A stretch of DNA of 64,000 nt, taken from positions 132,501 to 196,500 of the forward strand of contig NC_134514.1 of the NCBI RefSeq assembly GCF_027942865.1, given 5' to 3'. Under the pieces are notes generated by a model, which was given only the letters and a program-made list of their open reading frames with translations, ran no database searches and was not told the DNA's origin. Each line of letters starts with the position of its first letter. Within the stretch, counting starts at the first letter, position 1. The position numbers and the translations under genes were made by a program. The DNA comes from Odontesthes bonariensis. Its lineage: Eukaryota; Chordata; Actinopteri; Atheriniformes; Atherinopsidae. This document shows, one piece after another, positions 47,101 to 57,913 of the stretch.

Positions 47101-50100
47101 TCAGTGAACTCGTCTAATCTTCAGTGAACTCGTCTAATCTTCAATTAACTCGTCTAATCTTCAGTGAACTCGTCTAATCTTCAGTGAACTCGTCTAATCT
47201 TCAGTGAACTCGTCTAATCTTCAATGAACTCGTCTAATCTTCAGTGAACTCGTCTAATCTTCAGTGAACTCGTCTAATCTTCAATGAACTCGTCTAATCT
47301 TCAGTGAACTCGTCTAATCTTCAGTGAACTCGTCTAACCTTCAGTGAACTCGTCTAACCTTCAATGAACTCGTCTAATCTTCAATGAACTCGTCTAACCT
47401 TCAATGAACTCGTCTAACCTTCAATGAACTCGTCTAATCTTCAATGAACTCGTCTAATCTTCAGTGAACTCGTCTAATCTTCAGTGAACTCGTCTAATCT
47501 TCAATGAACTCGTCTAATCTTCAGTGAACTCGTCTAATCTTCAATGAACTCGTCTAATCTTCAGTGAACTCGTCTAATCTTCAGTGAACTCGTCTAATCT
47601 TCAGTGAACTCGTCTAATCTTCATTGAACTCCTCTAATCTTCAGTGAACTCCTCTAATCTTCAATGAACTCGTCTAATCTTCAGTGAACTCGTCTAATCT
47701 TCAATGAACTCGTCTAACCTTCAATGAACTCGTCTAACCTTCAATGAACTCGTCTAATCTTCAATGAACTCGTCTAATCTTCAGTGAACTCGTCTAATCT
47801 TCAATGAACTCGTCTAATCTTAAATTAACTCGTCTAATCTTCAGTGAACTCGTCTAATCTTCGGTGAACTCGTCTAATCTTCAGTGAACTCGTCTAATCT
47901 TCAGTGAACTCGTCTAATATTAAATTAACTCGTCTAATCTTCAGTGAACTCGTCTAATCTTCAGTGAACTCGTCTAATCTTCAATTAACTCGTCTAATCT
48001 TCAGTGAACTCGTCTAATCTTCAGTGAACTCGTCTAATCTTCAGTGAACTCGTCTAATCTTCAATGAACTCGTCTAATCTTCAGTGAACTCGTCTAATCT
48101 TCAGTGAACTCGTCTAATCTTCAATGAACTCGTCTAATCTTCAGTGAACTCGTCTAATCTTCAATGAACTCGTCTAATCTTCAGTGAACTCGTCTAACCT
48201 TCAATGAACTCGTCTAATCTTCAATGAACTCGTCTAACCTTCAATGAACTCGTCTAACCTTCAATGAACTCGTCTAATCTTCAATGAACTCGTCTAATCT
48301 TCAGTGAACTCGTCTAATCTTCAGTGAACTCGTCTAATCTTCAATGAACTCGTCTAATCTTCAGTGAACTCGTCTAATCTTCAATGAACTCGTCTAATCT
48401 TCAGTGAACTCGTCTAATCTTCAGTGAACTCGTCTAATCTTCAATGAACTCGTCTAATCTTCAGTGAACTCGTCTAATCTTCATTGAACTCCTCTAATCT
48501 TCAGTGAACTCCTCTAATCTTCAATGAACTCGTCTAATCTTCAGTGAACTCGTCTAATCTTCAATGAACTCGTCTAACCTTCAATGAACTCGTCTAACCT
48601 TCAATGAACTCGTCTAATCTTCAATGAACTCGTCTAATCTTCAGTGAACTCGTCTAATCTTCAATGAACTCGTCTAATCTTAAATTAACTCGTCTAATCT
48701 TCAGTGAACTCGTCTAATCTTCGGTGAACTCGTCTAATCTTCAGTGAACTCGTCTAATCTTCAGTGAACTCGTCTAATCTTAAATTAACTCGTCTAATCT
48801 TAAGTGAACTCGTCTAATCTTCAATGAACTCGTCTAATCTTCAGTGAACTCGTCTAATCTTTAATGAACTCGTCTAATCTTAAATTAACTCGTCTAATCT
48901 TAAGTGAACTCGTCTAATCTTCAATGAACTCGTCTAATCTTCAATGAACTCGTCTAATCTTCAGTGAACTCGTCTAATCTTCATTGAACTCCTCTAATCT
49001 TCAGTGAACTCCTCTAATCTTCAATGAACTCGTCTAATCTTCAGTGAACTCGTCTAACCTTCAATGAACTCGTCTAATCTTCAATGAACTCGTCTAATCT
49101 TCAGTGAACTCGTCTAATCTTCAGTGAACTCGTCTAATCTTCAGTGAACTCGTCTAATCTTCAGTGAACTCGTCTAACCTTCAATGAACTCGTCTAACCT
49201 TCAATGAACTCGTCTAACCTTCAATGAACTCGTCTAATCTTCAGTGAACTCGTCTAATCTTAAATTAACTCGTCTAATCTTAAGTGAACTCGTCTAATCT
49301 TCAATGAACTCGTCTAATCTTCAGTGAACTCGTCTAATCTTTAATGAACTCGTCTAATCTTAAATTAACTCGTCTAATCTTCAGTGAACTCGTCTAACCT
49401 TCAATGAACTCGTCTAATCTTCAATGAACTCGTCTAATCTTCAGTGAACTCGTCTAATCTTCAGTGAACTCGTCTAATCTTCAGTGAACTCGTCTAATCT
49501 TCAGTGAACTCGTCTAATCTTCAATGAACTCGTCTAATCTTCAGTGAACTCGTCTAATCTTCAATGAACTCGTCTAATCTTAAATTAACTCGTCTAATCT
49601 TCAGTGAACTCGTCTAATCTTCAATGAACTCGTCTAATCTTCAGTGAACTCGTCTAATCTTCAGTGAACTCGTCTAATCTTCAGTGAACTCGTCTAATCT
49701 TCAGTGAACTCGTCTAATCTTCAATGAACTCGTCTAATCTTCAGTGAACTCGTCTAATCTTCAATGAACTCGTCTAATCTTAAATTAACTCGTCTAATCT
49801 TCAGTGAACTCGTCTAATCTTCAATGAACTCGTCTAATCTTCAGTGAACTCGTCTAATCTTCATTGAACTCGTCTAATCTTCAGTGAACTCGTCTAATCT
49901 TCAATGAACTCGTCTAATCTTCAGTGAACTCGTCTAATCTTCAATGAACTCGTCTAACCTTCAATGAACTCGTCTAATCTTCAATGAACTCGTCTAATCT
50001 TCGGTGAACTCGTCTAATCTTCGGTGAACTCGTCTAATCTTCAGTGAACTCGTCTAATCTTCAGTGAACTCGTCTAACCTTCAATGAACTCGTCTAACCT

Positions 50101-53100
50101 TCAATGAACTCGTCTAATCTTCAATGAACTCGTCTAATCTTCAGTGAACTCATCTAATCTTCGGTGAACTCGTCTAATCTTCGGTGAACTCGTCTAACCT
50201 TAAATGAACTCGTCTAATCTTCAATGAACTCGTCTAATCTTCAGTGAACTCGTCTAATCTTCAGTGAACTTGTCTAATCTTCAATGAACTCGTCTAATCT
50301 TCAATGAACTCGTCTAATCTTCAATGAACTCGTCTAATCTTCAGTGAACTCGTCTAATCTTAAATTAACTCGTCTAATCTTCAATGAACTCGTCTAATCT
50401 TCAGTGAACTCGTCTTATCTTCAGTGAACTCGTCTAATCTTCGGTGAACTCGTCTAATCTTCGGTGAACTCGTCTAACCTTAAATGAACTCGTCTAATCT
50501 TCAATGAACTCGTCTAATCTTCAGTGAACTCGTCTATTCTTCAATGAACTCGTCTAATCTTTAATGAACCCGTCTAATCTTCAGTGAACTCGTCTAATCT
50601 TCAGTGAACTCGTCTAATCTTCAGTGAACTTGTCTAATCTTTAATGAACTCGTCTAATCTTCAGTGAACTCGTCTAATCTTTAATGAACTCGTCTAATTA
50701 GCAGTGAACTCGTCTAATCTTCAGTGAACTCGTCTAATCTTCAATGAACTCGTCTAATCTTTAATGAACCCGTCTAATCTTCAGTGAACTCGTCTAATCT
50801 TCAGTGAACTAGTCTAATCTTAAATTAACTCGTCTAATCTTCAGTGAACTCGTCTAATCTTCAATGAACTCGTCTAATCTTCAGTGAACTCGTCTAATCT
50901 TCAGTGAACTCGTCTAATCTTCAATGAACTCGTCTAATCTTCAGTGAACTCGTCTAATCTTCAATGAACTCGTCTAATCTTCAATGAACTCGTCTAATCT
51001 TCAATGAACTCGTCTAATCTTAAGTGAACTCGTCTAATCTTCAATGAACTCGTCTAATCTTCAGTGAACTCGTCTAATCTTCAGTGAACTCGTCTAATCT
51101 TCAGTGAACTCGTCTAATCTTCAATGAACTCGTCTAATCTTCAGTGAACTCGTCTAATCTTCAGTGAACTCGTCTAATCTTCGGTGAACTCGTCTAATCT
51201 TCAGTGAACTCGTCTAATCTTCAGTGAACTCGTCTAATCTTTAATGAACTCGTCTAATCTTAAATTTACTCGTCTAATCTTCAGTGAACTCGTCTAACCT
51301 TCAATGAACTCGTCTAATCTTCAATGAACTCGTCTAATCTTCAATTAACTCGTCTAATCTTCAGTGAACTCGTCTAATCTTCAGTGAACTCGTCTAATCT
51401 TCAATTAACTCGTCTAATCTTCAGTGAACTCGTCTAATCTTCAGTGAACTCGTCTAATCTTCAATGAACTCGTCTAACCTTCAATGAACTCGTCTAATCT
51501 TCAATTAACTCGTCTAATCTTCAGTGAACTCGTCTAATCTTCAGTGAACTCGTCTAATCTTCAATTAACTCGTCTAATCTTCAGTGAACTCGTCTAATCT
51601 TCAGTGAACTCGTCTAATCTTCAATGAACTCGTCTAATCTTCAATGAACTCGTCTAACCTTCAATGAACTCGTCTAACCTTCAATGAACTCGTCTAATCT
51701 TCAATGAACTCGTCTAATCTTCAGTGAACTCGTCTAATCTTCAATGAACTCGTCTAATCTTAAATTAACTCGTCTAATCTTCAGTGAACTCGTCTAATCT
51801 TCGGTGAACTCGTCTAATCTTCAGTGAACTCGTCTAATCTTCAGTGAACTCGTCTAATCTTAAATTAACTCGTCTAATCTTCAGTGAACTCGTCTAATCT
51901 TCAGTGAACTCGTCTAATCTTCAATTAACTCGTCTAATCTTCAGTGAACTCGTCTAATCTTCAGTGAACTCGTCTAATCTTCAGTGAACTCGTCTAATCT
52001 TCAATGAACTCGTCTAATCTTCAGTGAACTCGTCTAATCTTCAGTGAACTCGTCTAATCTTCAATGAACTCGTCTAATCTTCAGTGAACTCGTCTAATCT
52101 TCAATGAACTCGTCTAATCTTCAGTGAACTCGTCTAACCTTCAATGAACTCGTCTAATCTTCAATGAACTCGTCTAATCTTCAATGAACTCGTCTAATCT
52201 TCAGTGAACTCGTCTAATCTTCAGTGAACTCGTCTAATCTTCAATGAACTCGTCTAATCTTCAGTGAACTCGTCTAATCTTCAATGAACTCGTCTAATCT
52301 TCAGTGAACTCGTCTAATCTTCAGTGAACTCGTCTAATCTTCAATGAACTCGTCTAATCTTCAGTGAACTCGTCTAATCTTCATTGAACTCCTCTAATCT
52401 TCAGTGAACTCCTCTAATCTTCAATGAACTCGTCTAATCTTCAGTGAACTCGTCTAATCTTCAATGAACTCGTCTAACCTTCAATGAACTCGTCTAACCT
52501 TCAATGAACTCGTCTAATCTTCAATGAACTCGTCTAATCTTCAGTGAACTCGTCTAATCTTCAATGAACTCGTCTAATCTTAAATTAACTCGTCTAATCT
52601 TCAGTGAACTCGTCTAATCTTCGGTGAACTCGTCTAATCTTCAGTGAACTCGTCTAATCTTCAGTGAACTCGTCTAATCTTAAATTAACTCGTCTAATCT
52701 TAAGTGAACTCGTCTAATCTTCAATGAACTCGTCTAATCTTCAGTGAACTCGTCTAATCTTTAATGAACTCGTCTAATCTTAAATTAACTCGTCTAATCT
52801 TCAGTGAACTCGTCTAACCTTCAATAAACTCGTCTAATCTTCAATGAACTCGTCTAATCTTCAATTAACTCGTCTAATCTTCAGTGAACTCGTCTAATCT
52901 TCAGTGAACTCGTCTAATCTTCAGTGAACTCGTCTAATCTTCAATGAACTCGTCTAATCTTCAGTGAACTCGTCTAATCTTTAATGAACTCGTCTAATCT
53001 TAAATTAACTCGTCTAATCTTCAATTAACTCGTCTAATCTTCAGTGAACTCGTCTAATCTTCAGTGAACTCGTCTAATCTTAAATTAACTCGTCTAATCT

Positions 53101-55415
53101 TAAGTGAACTCGTCTAATCTTCAATGAACTCGTCTAATCTTCAGTGAACTCGTCTAATCTTTAATGAACTCGTCTAATCTTAAATTAACTCGTCTAATCT
53201 TCAGTGAACTCGTCTAACCTTCAATGAACTCGTCTAATCTTCAATGAACTCGTCTAATCTTCAGTGAACTCGTCTAATCTTCAGTGAACTCGTCTAATCT
53301 TCAGTGAACTCGTCTAATCTTCAATGAACTCGTCTAATCTTCAGTGAACTCGTCTAATCTTCAATGAACTCGTCTAATCTTCAGTGAACTCGTCTAATCT
53401 TCATTGAACTCCTCTAATCTTCAGTGAACTCCTCTAATCTTCAATGAACTCGTCTAATCTTCAGTGAACTCGTCTAACCTTCAATGAACTCGTCTAATCT
53501 TCAATGAACTCGTCTAATCTTCAGTGAACTCGTCTAATCTTCAGTGAACTCGTCTAATCTTCAGTGAACTCGTCTAACCTTCAATGAACTCGTCTAACCT
53601 TCAATGAACTCGTCTAACCTTCAATGAACTCGTCTAATCTTCAGTGAACTCGTCTAATCTTAAATTAACTCGTCTAATCTTAAGTGAACTCGTCTAATCT
53701 TCAATGAACTCGTCTAATCTTCAGTGAACTCGTCTAATCTTTAATGAACTCGTCTAATCTTAAATTAACTTGTCTAATCTTCAGTGAACTCGTCTAATCT
53801 TCAGTGAACTCGTCTAATCTTCAGTGAACTCGTCTAATCTTCAATGAACTCGTCTAATCTTCAGTGAACTCGTCTAATCTTCAATGAACTCGTCTAATCT
53901 TAAATTAACTCGTCTAATCTTCAGTGAACTCGTCTAATCTTCAATGAACTCGTCTAATCTTCAGTGAACTCGTCTAATCTTCAGTGAACTCGTCTAATCT
54001 TCAGTGAACTCGTCTAATCTTCAGTGAACTCGTCTAATCTTCAATGAACTCGTCTAATCTTCAGTGAACTCGTCTAATCTTCAATGAACTCGTCTAATCT
54101 TAAATTAACTCGTCTAATCTTCAGTGAACTCGTCTAATCTTCAATGAACTCGTCTAATCTTCAGTGAACTCGTCTAATCTTCATTGAACTCGTCTAATCT
54201 TCAGTGAACTCGTCTAATCTTCAATGAACTCGTCTAATCTTCAGTGAACTCGTCTAATCTTCAATGAACTCGTCTAACCTTCAATGAACTCGTCTAATCT
54301 TCAATGAACTCGTCTAATCTTCGGTGAACTCGTCTAATCTTCGGTGAACTCGTCTAATCTTCAGTGAACTCGTCTAACCTTCAGTGAACTCGTCTAACCT
54401 TCAATGAACTCGTCTAATCTTCAATGAACTCGTCTAATCTTCAGTGAACTCGTCTAATCTTCGGTGAACTCGTCTAATCTTCGGTGAACTCGTCTAACCT
54501 TAAATGAACTCGTCTAATCTTCAATGAACTCGTCTAATCTTCAGTGAACTCGTCTAATCTTCAGTGAACTTGTCTAATCTTCAATGAACTCGTCTAATCT
54601 TCAATGAACTCGTCTAATCTTCAATGAACTCGTCTAATCTTCAGTGAACTCGTCTAATCTTAAATTAACTCGTCTAATCTTCAATGAACTCGTCTAATCT
54701 TCAGTGAACTCGTCTTATCTTCAGTGAACTCGTCTAATCTTCGGTGAACTCGTCTAATCTTCGGTGAACTCGTCTAACCTTAAATGAACTCGTCTAATCT
54801 TCAATGAACTCGTCTAATCTTCAGTGAACTCGTCTAATCTTCAGTGAACTCGTCTAATCTTCAGTGAACTCGTCTAATCTTCAGTGAACTCGTCTAATCT
54901 TCCGTGAACTCGTCTAATCTTCAGTGAACTCGTCTAATCTTCAGTGAACTCGTCTAATCTTCAGTGAACTCGTCTAATCTTCAGTGAACTCGTCTAATCT
55001 TTAATGAACTTGTCTAATCTTAAATGAACTCGTCTAACTCTTTGTGTCGTTTCTCTTCCTCAGGCATTCGGGGTATCTGTACAACAGGACTTTGTGGTCG
55101 GGGGTGTGTCTGGAGCCCAGGTCGGTGGTCCAGTGGAACGTGGCTCTGTTCAGTGTGATGGGGGCCACCAGCCTCCTGCAGACTGTCCTCTGTGGGGCCA
55201 ACATCCTCAACTCCCTGCTGGGAATGATCCTGGGTCAGGGCCTCCGCCACAACAAGGTAAGGCTCTGCCTTCTCTTTGTGGGGACAAAGTCTGAATAAGA
55301 GCTAAAACTCCAGACTTCTGATATCCATCAAGTCTAACTTTAACCTTCTGAGCCCTCCTTAAAGCAGAGCTTCTCCTCTGATATGTGTCCACAGGTCAGC
55401 CCAGTGTCAGTTTAA
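35106..55415 (+). CDS. tm4sf19: TM4SF19-like four-transmembrane L6 family protein, five coding exons, 204 aa
   Basis: Small membrane protein of the L6 (TM4SF1/4/5/19) family, distantly tetraspanin-like in topology. In mammals TM4SF19 is linked to osteoclast-type cells; its role in fish is not inferable here. Exons: 35106-35282, 35464-35532, 38041-38195, 55064-55256 and 55395-55415. The total is 615 nt, 205 codons with stop, the normal family length. Hydrophobic segments: residues about 10-30, 52-68 (GLWGSGFL + ILLG), 86-106 and 163-188. Family marks: CLRC near the N-terminus, GCC after TM2, SATGLSQGPLCL after TM3, and YLYNRTLWSGVCLEP with WNVALFS before TM4. TGLWG and the VCLEP form fit TM4SF19 better than TM4SF1/4/5. 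The last exon adds only VSPVSV. Introns 2 and 3 are almost wholly minisatellite (2.5 and 16.9 kb). The start has a fair context and matches the family MC..C..C start. Confidence 0.85.
35528..38022. repeat. 21-bp minisatellite N filling TM4SF19-like intron 2
   Basis: About 119 units of ATGTTCTGTCAGGTGTTACA plus G, with GTGATACAG, GCTGTTACAG and extra 9-bp GTGTTACAG variants. The first unit overlaps the exon 2 donor (AGTCAG|GTGATACAG). The last is about 15 bp before the exon 3 acceptor. Exon 3 begins ATGTTGTGCCAGGTGTT, 15 of 17 bases identical to the unit, and the unit read in that frame is MFCQVLQ against the exon's MLCQVLY. The 925-aa frame (VTDVLSG repeats) is a by-product in another frame. 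Confidence 0.95.
38258..55036. repeat. 16.8-kb 20-bp minisatellite O in TM4SF19-like intron 3
   Basis: About 839 tandem copies of TCAGTGAACTCGTCTAATCT, with common variants TCAATGAACT, TTAATGAACT, TAAATTAACT, TCGGTGAACT, TCATTGAACT, CCTCTAATCT, CGTCTAACCT and CGTCTAATTAGCAGTG. The 20-bp register never shifts from 38281 to 55020. The array begins about 62 bp after the exon 3 donor and ends about 27 bp before the exon 4 acceptor. Rare variants recur at fixed offsets: 3000 bp (TCATTGAACTCCTCTAATCT at 44621/47621, 45481/48481 and 45981/48981), 7440 bp (CGTCTTATCT at 42971/50411) and 4300 bp (50411/54711). No ORF of note. Confidence 0.97.
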
Positions 55416-55427
55416 GACTACCCACTA

Positions 55428-55817
55428 TGGATCCAGGATTCTGTGGATCCAGGCTTCTGTGGATCCAGGCTTCTATGGATCCAGGATTCCGTGGATCCAG
55501 GATTCCGTGGATCCAGGATTCTGTGGATCCAGGATTCTGTGGATCCAGGCTTCTATGGATCCAGGCTTCTATGGATCCAGGATTCTTTGGATCCAGGCTT
55601 CTGTGGATCCAGGATTCTGTGGATCCAGGCTTCTATGGATCCAGGATTCCGTGGATCCAGGATTCTGTGGATCCAGGATTCTGTGGATCCAGGCTTCTAT
55701 GGATCCAGGCTTCTGTGGATCCAGGCTTCTATGGATCCAGGATTCTGTGGATCCAGGATTCCGTGGATCCAGGATTCTGTGGATCCAGGCTTCTGTGGAT
55801 CCAGAATTCCGTGGATC
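55428..55817. repeat. 16-bp minisatellite P with a BamHI site per unit
   Basis: About 24 units of GGATCCAGGATTCTGT or GGATCCAGGCTTCTAT, each with GGATCC. It lies in the 3' untranslated region of the TM4SF19-like gene, starting 13 bp after the stop codon, so it should be part of the mRNA. Confidence 0.94.
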
Positions 55818-56200
55818 CTCACTGAGGAAACCAGCTCTGAATTAATGATGAAGTCAATCCTTCCCTTCTTTGTTGGAAAGCACTGAAGCACTTTATGGAA
55901 TCAGTAAAGTTCAGATAAGTTTACACGTGTACCCTAGACCTAAATATAAGTTCACCAGTATCACTCCAGATGTCTATTTAAAAGCCTTTGTTTAAAACCT
56001 GTTGAATAATTTAAACTGATATTTAAGTGTTATGATCTTGTTGTGTTATATGTTGTAACTGGAGTCAGAATGAGTCAGAATGAAACCTGTGATCATGAGT
56101 AACTGCAGATCTCACAGCAGACTCTGGTTCTGGGATCTAAAACCACAACAACAGAAACCTGCAGCACTTCCTGCTTCATGTGTTTGTTGTTTATCTTAAA

Positions 56201-56206
56201 AATAAA
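56201..56206 (+). promoter_or_regulatory. Polyadenylation signal of the TM4SF19-like gene
   Basis: AATAAA in TTAAAAATAAAGTTTT, about 786 bp after the stop codon. A GT-rich TGTTTGTTGTTTATC lies just before it and TTTCAGTGTGATC follows. Confidence 0.6.
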
Positions 56207-56277
56207 GTTTTAATAAGAATAAAAGTTTCAGTGTGATCATTTACTCACAAATGATGGATGAGGTTTGAAAGGGTTAC

Positions 56278-56515
56278 AGGGGGCCCCCTGTGGCCTTTGG
56301 GCCCCCTGTGGCCTGAGGCCCCCTGTGGCCTTTGGGCCCCTGTGGCCTTTGGGCCCCCTGTGGCCCTGAGGCCCCCTGTGGCCTGAGGCCCCCTGTGGCC
56401 TTTGGGCCCCTGTGGCCTTTGGGCCCCCTGTGGCCTGAGGCCCCCTGTGGCCCTGAGGCCCCCTGTGGCCTGAGGCCCCCTGTGGCCTTTGGGCCCCTGT
56501 GGCCTTGTGGCCCTA
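56278..56515. repeat. GC-rich minisatellite Q (GGCCCCCTGTGGCCT)
   Basis: Alternating GAGGCCCCCTGTGGCCT and TTTGGGCCCCTGTGGCC units of about 16-19 bp, about 14 copies, just after the TM4SF19-like polyadenylation signal. Confidence 0.93.
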
Positions 56516-56654
56516 CTCATATGTTAGTAAATGAAGTCGTGTTGAGGCAGAAGTTGAAAGCGTCAGGGTTGTTTTAAATTTAGAAAAAAGCAAATGAATT
56601 ATATTACAAAACAAGCACAAAGAACAGCAAATGTGTACAAAAACTAACTTAAAG

Positions 56655-57020
56655 TAATAGATTACTCACATGTGAGTTACTCTCAGTTAGTCTGGAAAGA
56701 TAGTTTAATAATGTATAAGAAAGCCCTTCGTAAAGCTAGAACTGCTTATTATTCATCATTGATAGAAGAGAATAAGAATAATCCCAGGTTTCTTTTCAGC
56801 ACTGTAGCCAGTCTGACTAAGAGTCCGAGCTCTGCTGAGCCAGTTATTCCTTTAACTCTCAGCAGTGATGATTTCATGAGCTTCTTTATCAATAAAATTA
56901 AAATTAAATTTAATTAATTAATTAAAAATTGTTTCTATCAGAGAGAAGATTGATGGAGTCCTTCCTACTATTATCAGTGATGTATCATCAAGTACAGCAG
57001 CTTTAGAAGTATCTTTAGAA
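56655..57020 (+). mobile_element. LINE pol linker fragment (+), frameshifted
   Basis: The frame reads KALRKARTAYYSSLIEENKN, then NPRFLFSTVASLTKSPSS and SSDDFMSFFINKI, the region between endonuclease and reverse transcriptase in L2/Rex-like fish LINEs. An AATTAATTAATTA insertion (about 56912-56924) breaks the frame before IREKIDGVLPTI resumes. It is likely the same family as the fragment at 31575-31944. Confidence 0.75.
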
Positions 57021-57620
57021 CCTGATTTGTATTCAGACGATAAATGAAAAAGCAGTGGCCCTAACATGGATCCTTGGGGTACACCACAAATGAGCGGGGC
57101 ACTAGAGGCTGAACAATCCCCTGAATGAACAGAAAAACTCCCCTCGGTCCAGCAGGATTTAAACCGGGCTGAGCCTTAGAGTGGATCATAAGCTGTGTTT
57201 GGCACTGTGCTGCGTTGCTCAGCTAACGTAACACCAGAGGTGAGACTGACTGTTACTGTGACATTTCATCTTGTCTTCACCAGTAATTTATTCGGTTCAT
57301 CACACACAACACAGAATCAAACAAACCTAATGGGAATGTAGAGCATTTGGAAAGCTTTATTAGAAATATACAATAAGCAGAGCGTGATGATGACAGATAG
57401 AGGACAGTGGGTTGTACAGGCGTCCAGATGCTTTCCCACCATGGGACAAGCCAAGGGGAGGGGGAAGATGGAGGCGCCGCTCTGCTGAAAAACCTCTGTG
57501 GCAGAAACGTAACAACGAATACCCCCTCCCCCCTTGTTTTTTTTTTTTTTTTTCAACCCCCCATGATGCCGCCCCGGGCGCCTGCCCGATCGGCCCGCCT
57601 CTAGGACCGCCCCTGAGCGC
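57021..57620. other. Repeat debris before the last array
   Basis: No gene is recognised. CATGGATCCTTGGGGTACAC and a poly-T run (57537-57553) followed by CCCCATGATGCCGCCCCGGG look like fragments of dispersed fish repeats, the latter in reverse orientation. Confidence 0.4.
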
Positions 57621-57912
57621 GGGCACACCTCAGAGCGCGGGCACGCCTCAGTCTGAAGTCAGCTGGTCCGCGGTCGGATCTCCCGGAGCTGCAGAACTTT
57701 CTTCTTCATCATCATGAGGTAAATGAGGTTCTGTTTGTGGTTCTGTTTGCGGTTCTGTTCAGCCCAGATGATCGATAATGATCGATCTGTGATCGGTTCG
57801 TGCACAGCTGAGCTCTAAGCGCGCGCACATTGAACCATAAAAAGTGGTCTGTCAGAGAGGAGAACATTTGTTGGTTTCATTTGGACCGGGAGACAGAACC
57901 TGGAACATGTCA
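57600..57912 (+). promoter_or_regulatory. Possible 5' end of a further gene
   Basis: GC-rich, CpG-containing DNA (GAGCGCGGGCAC twice, GGTCCGCGGTCGG) precedes an ATG at 57715 that runs into a good donor (ATGAG|GTAAAT), giving a possible first exon. A second ATG at 57907, in good context (AAC before ATG), opens MSELGLLDPKLSAEP directly into the 52-bp array. The context in other vertebrates would allow DYNLT2B or PCYT1A here, but nothing in the sequence identifies the gene. Confidence 0.25.
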
Positions 57913-57913
57913 G

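Noticed and set aside
38258..55036. CRISPR array or centromeric satellite
   Set aside because: There are no unique spacers between constant repeats, and the array lies inside a vertebrate gene intron. Twenty-base units are far shorter than typical centromeric monomers, though long satellites cannot be fully excluded.
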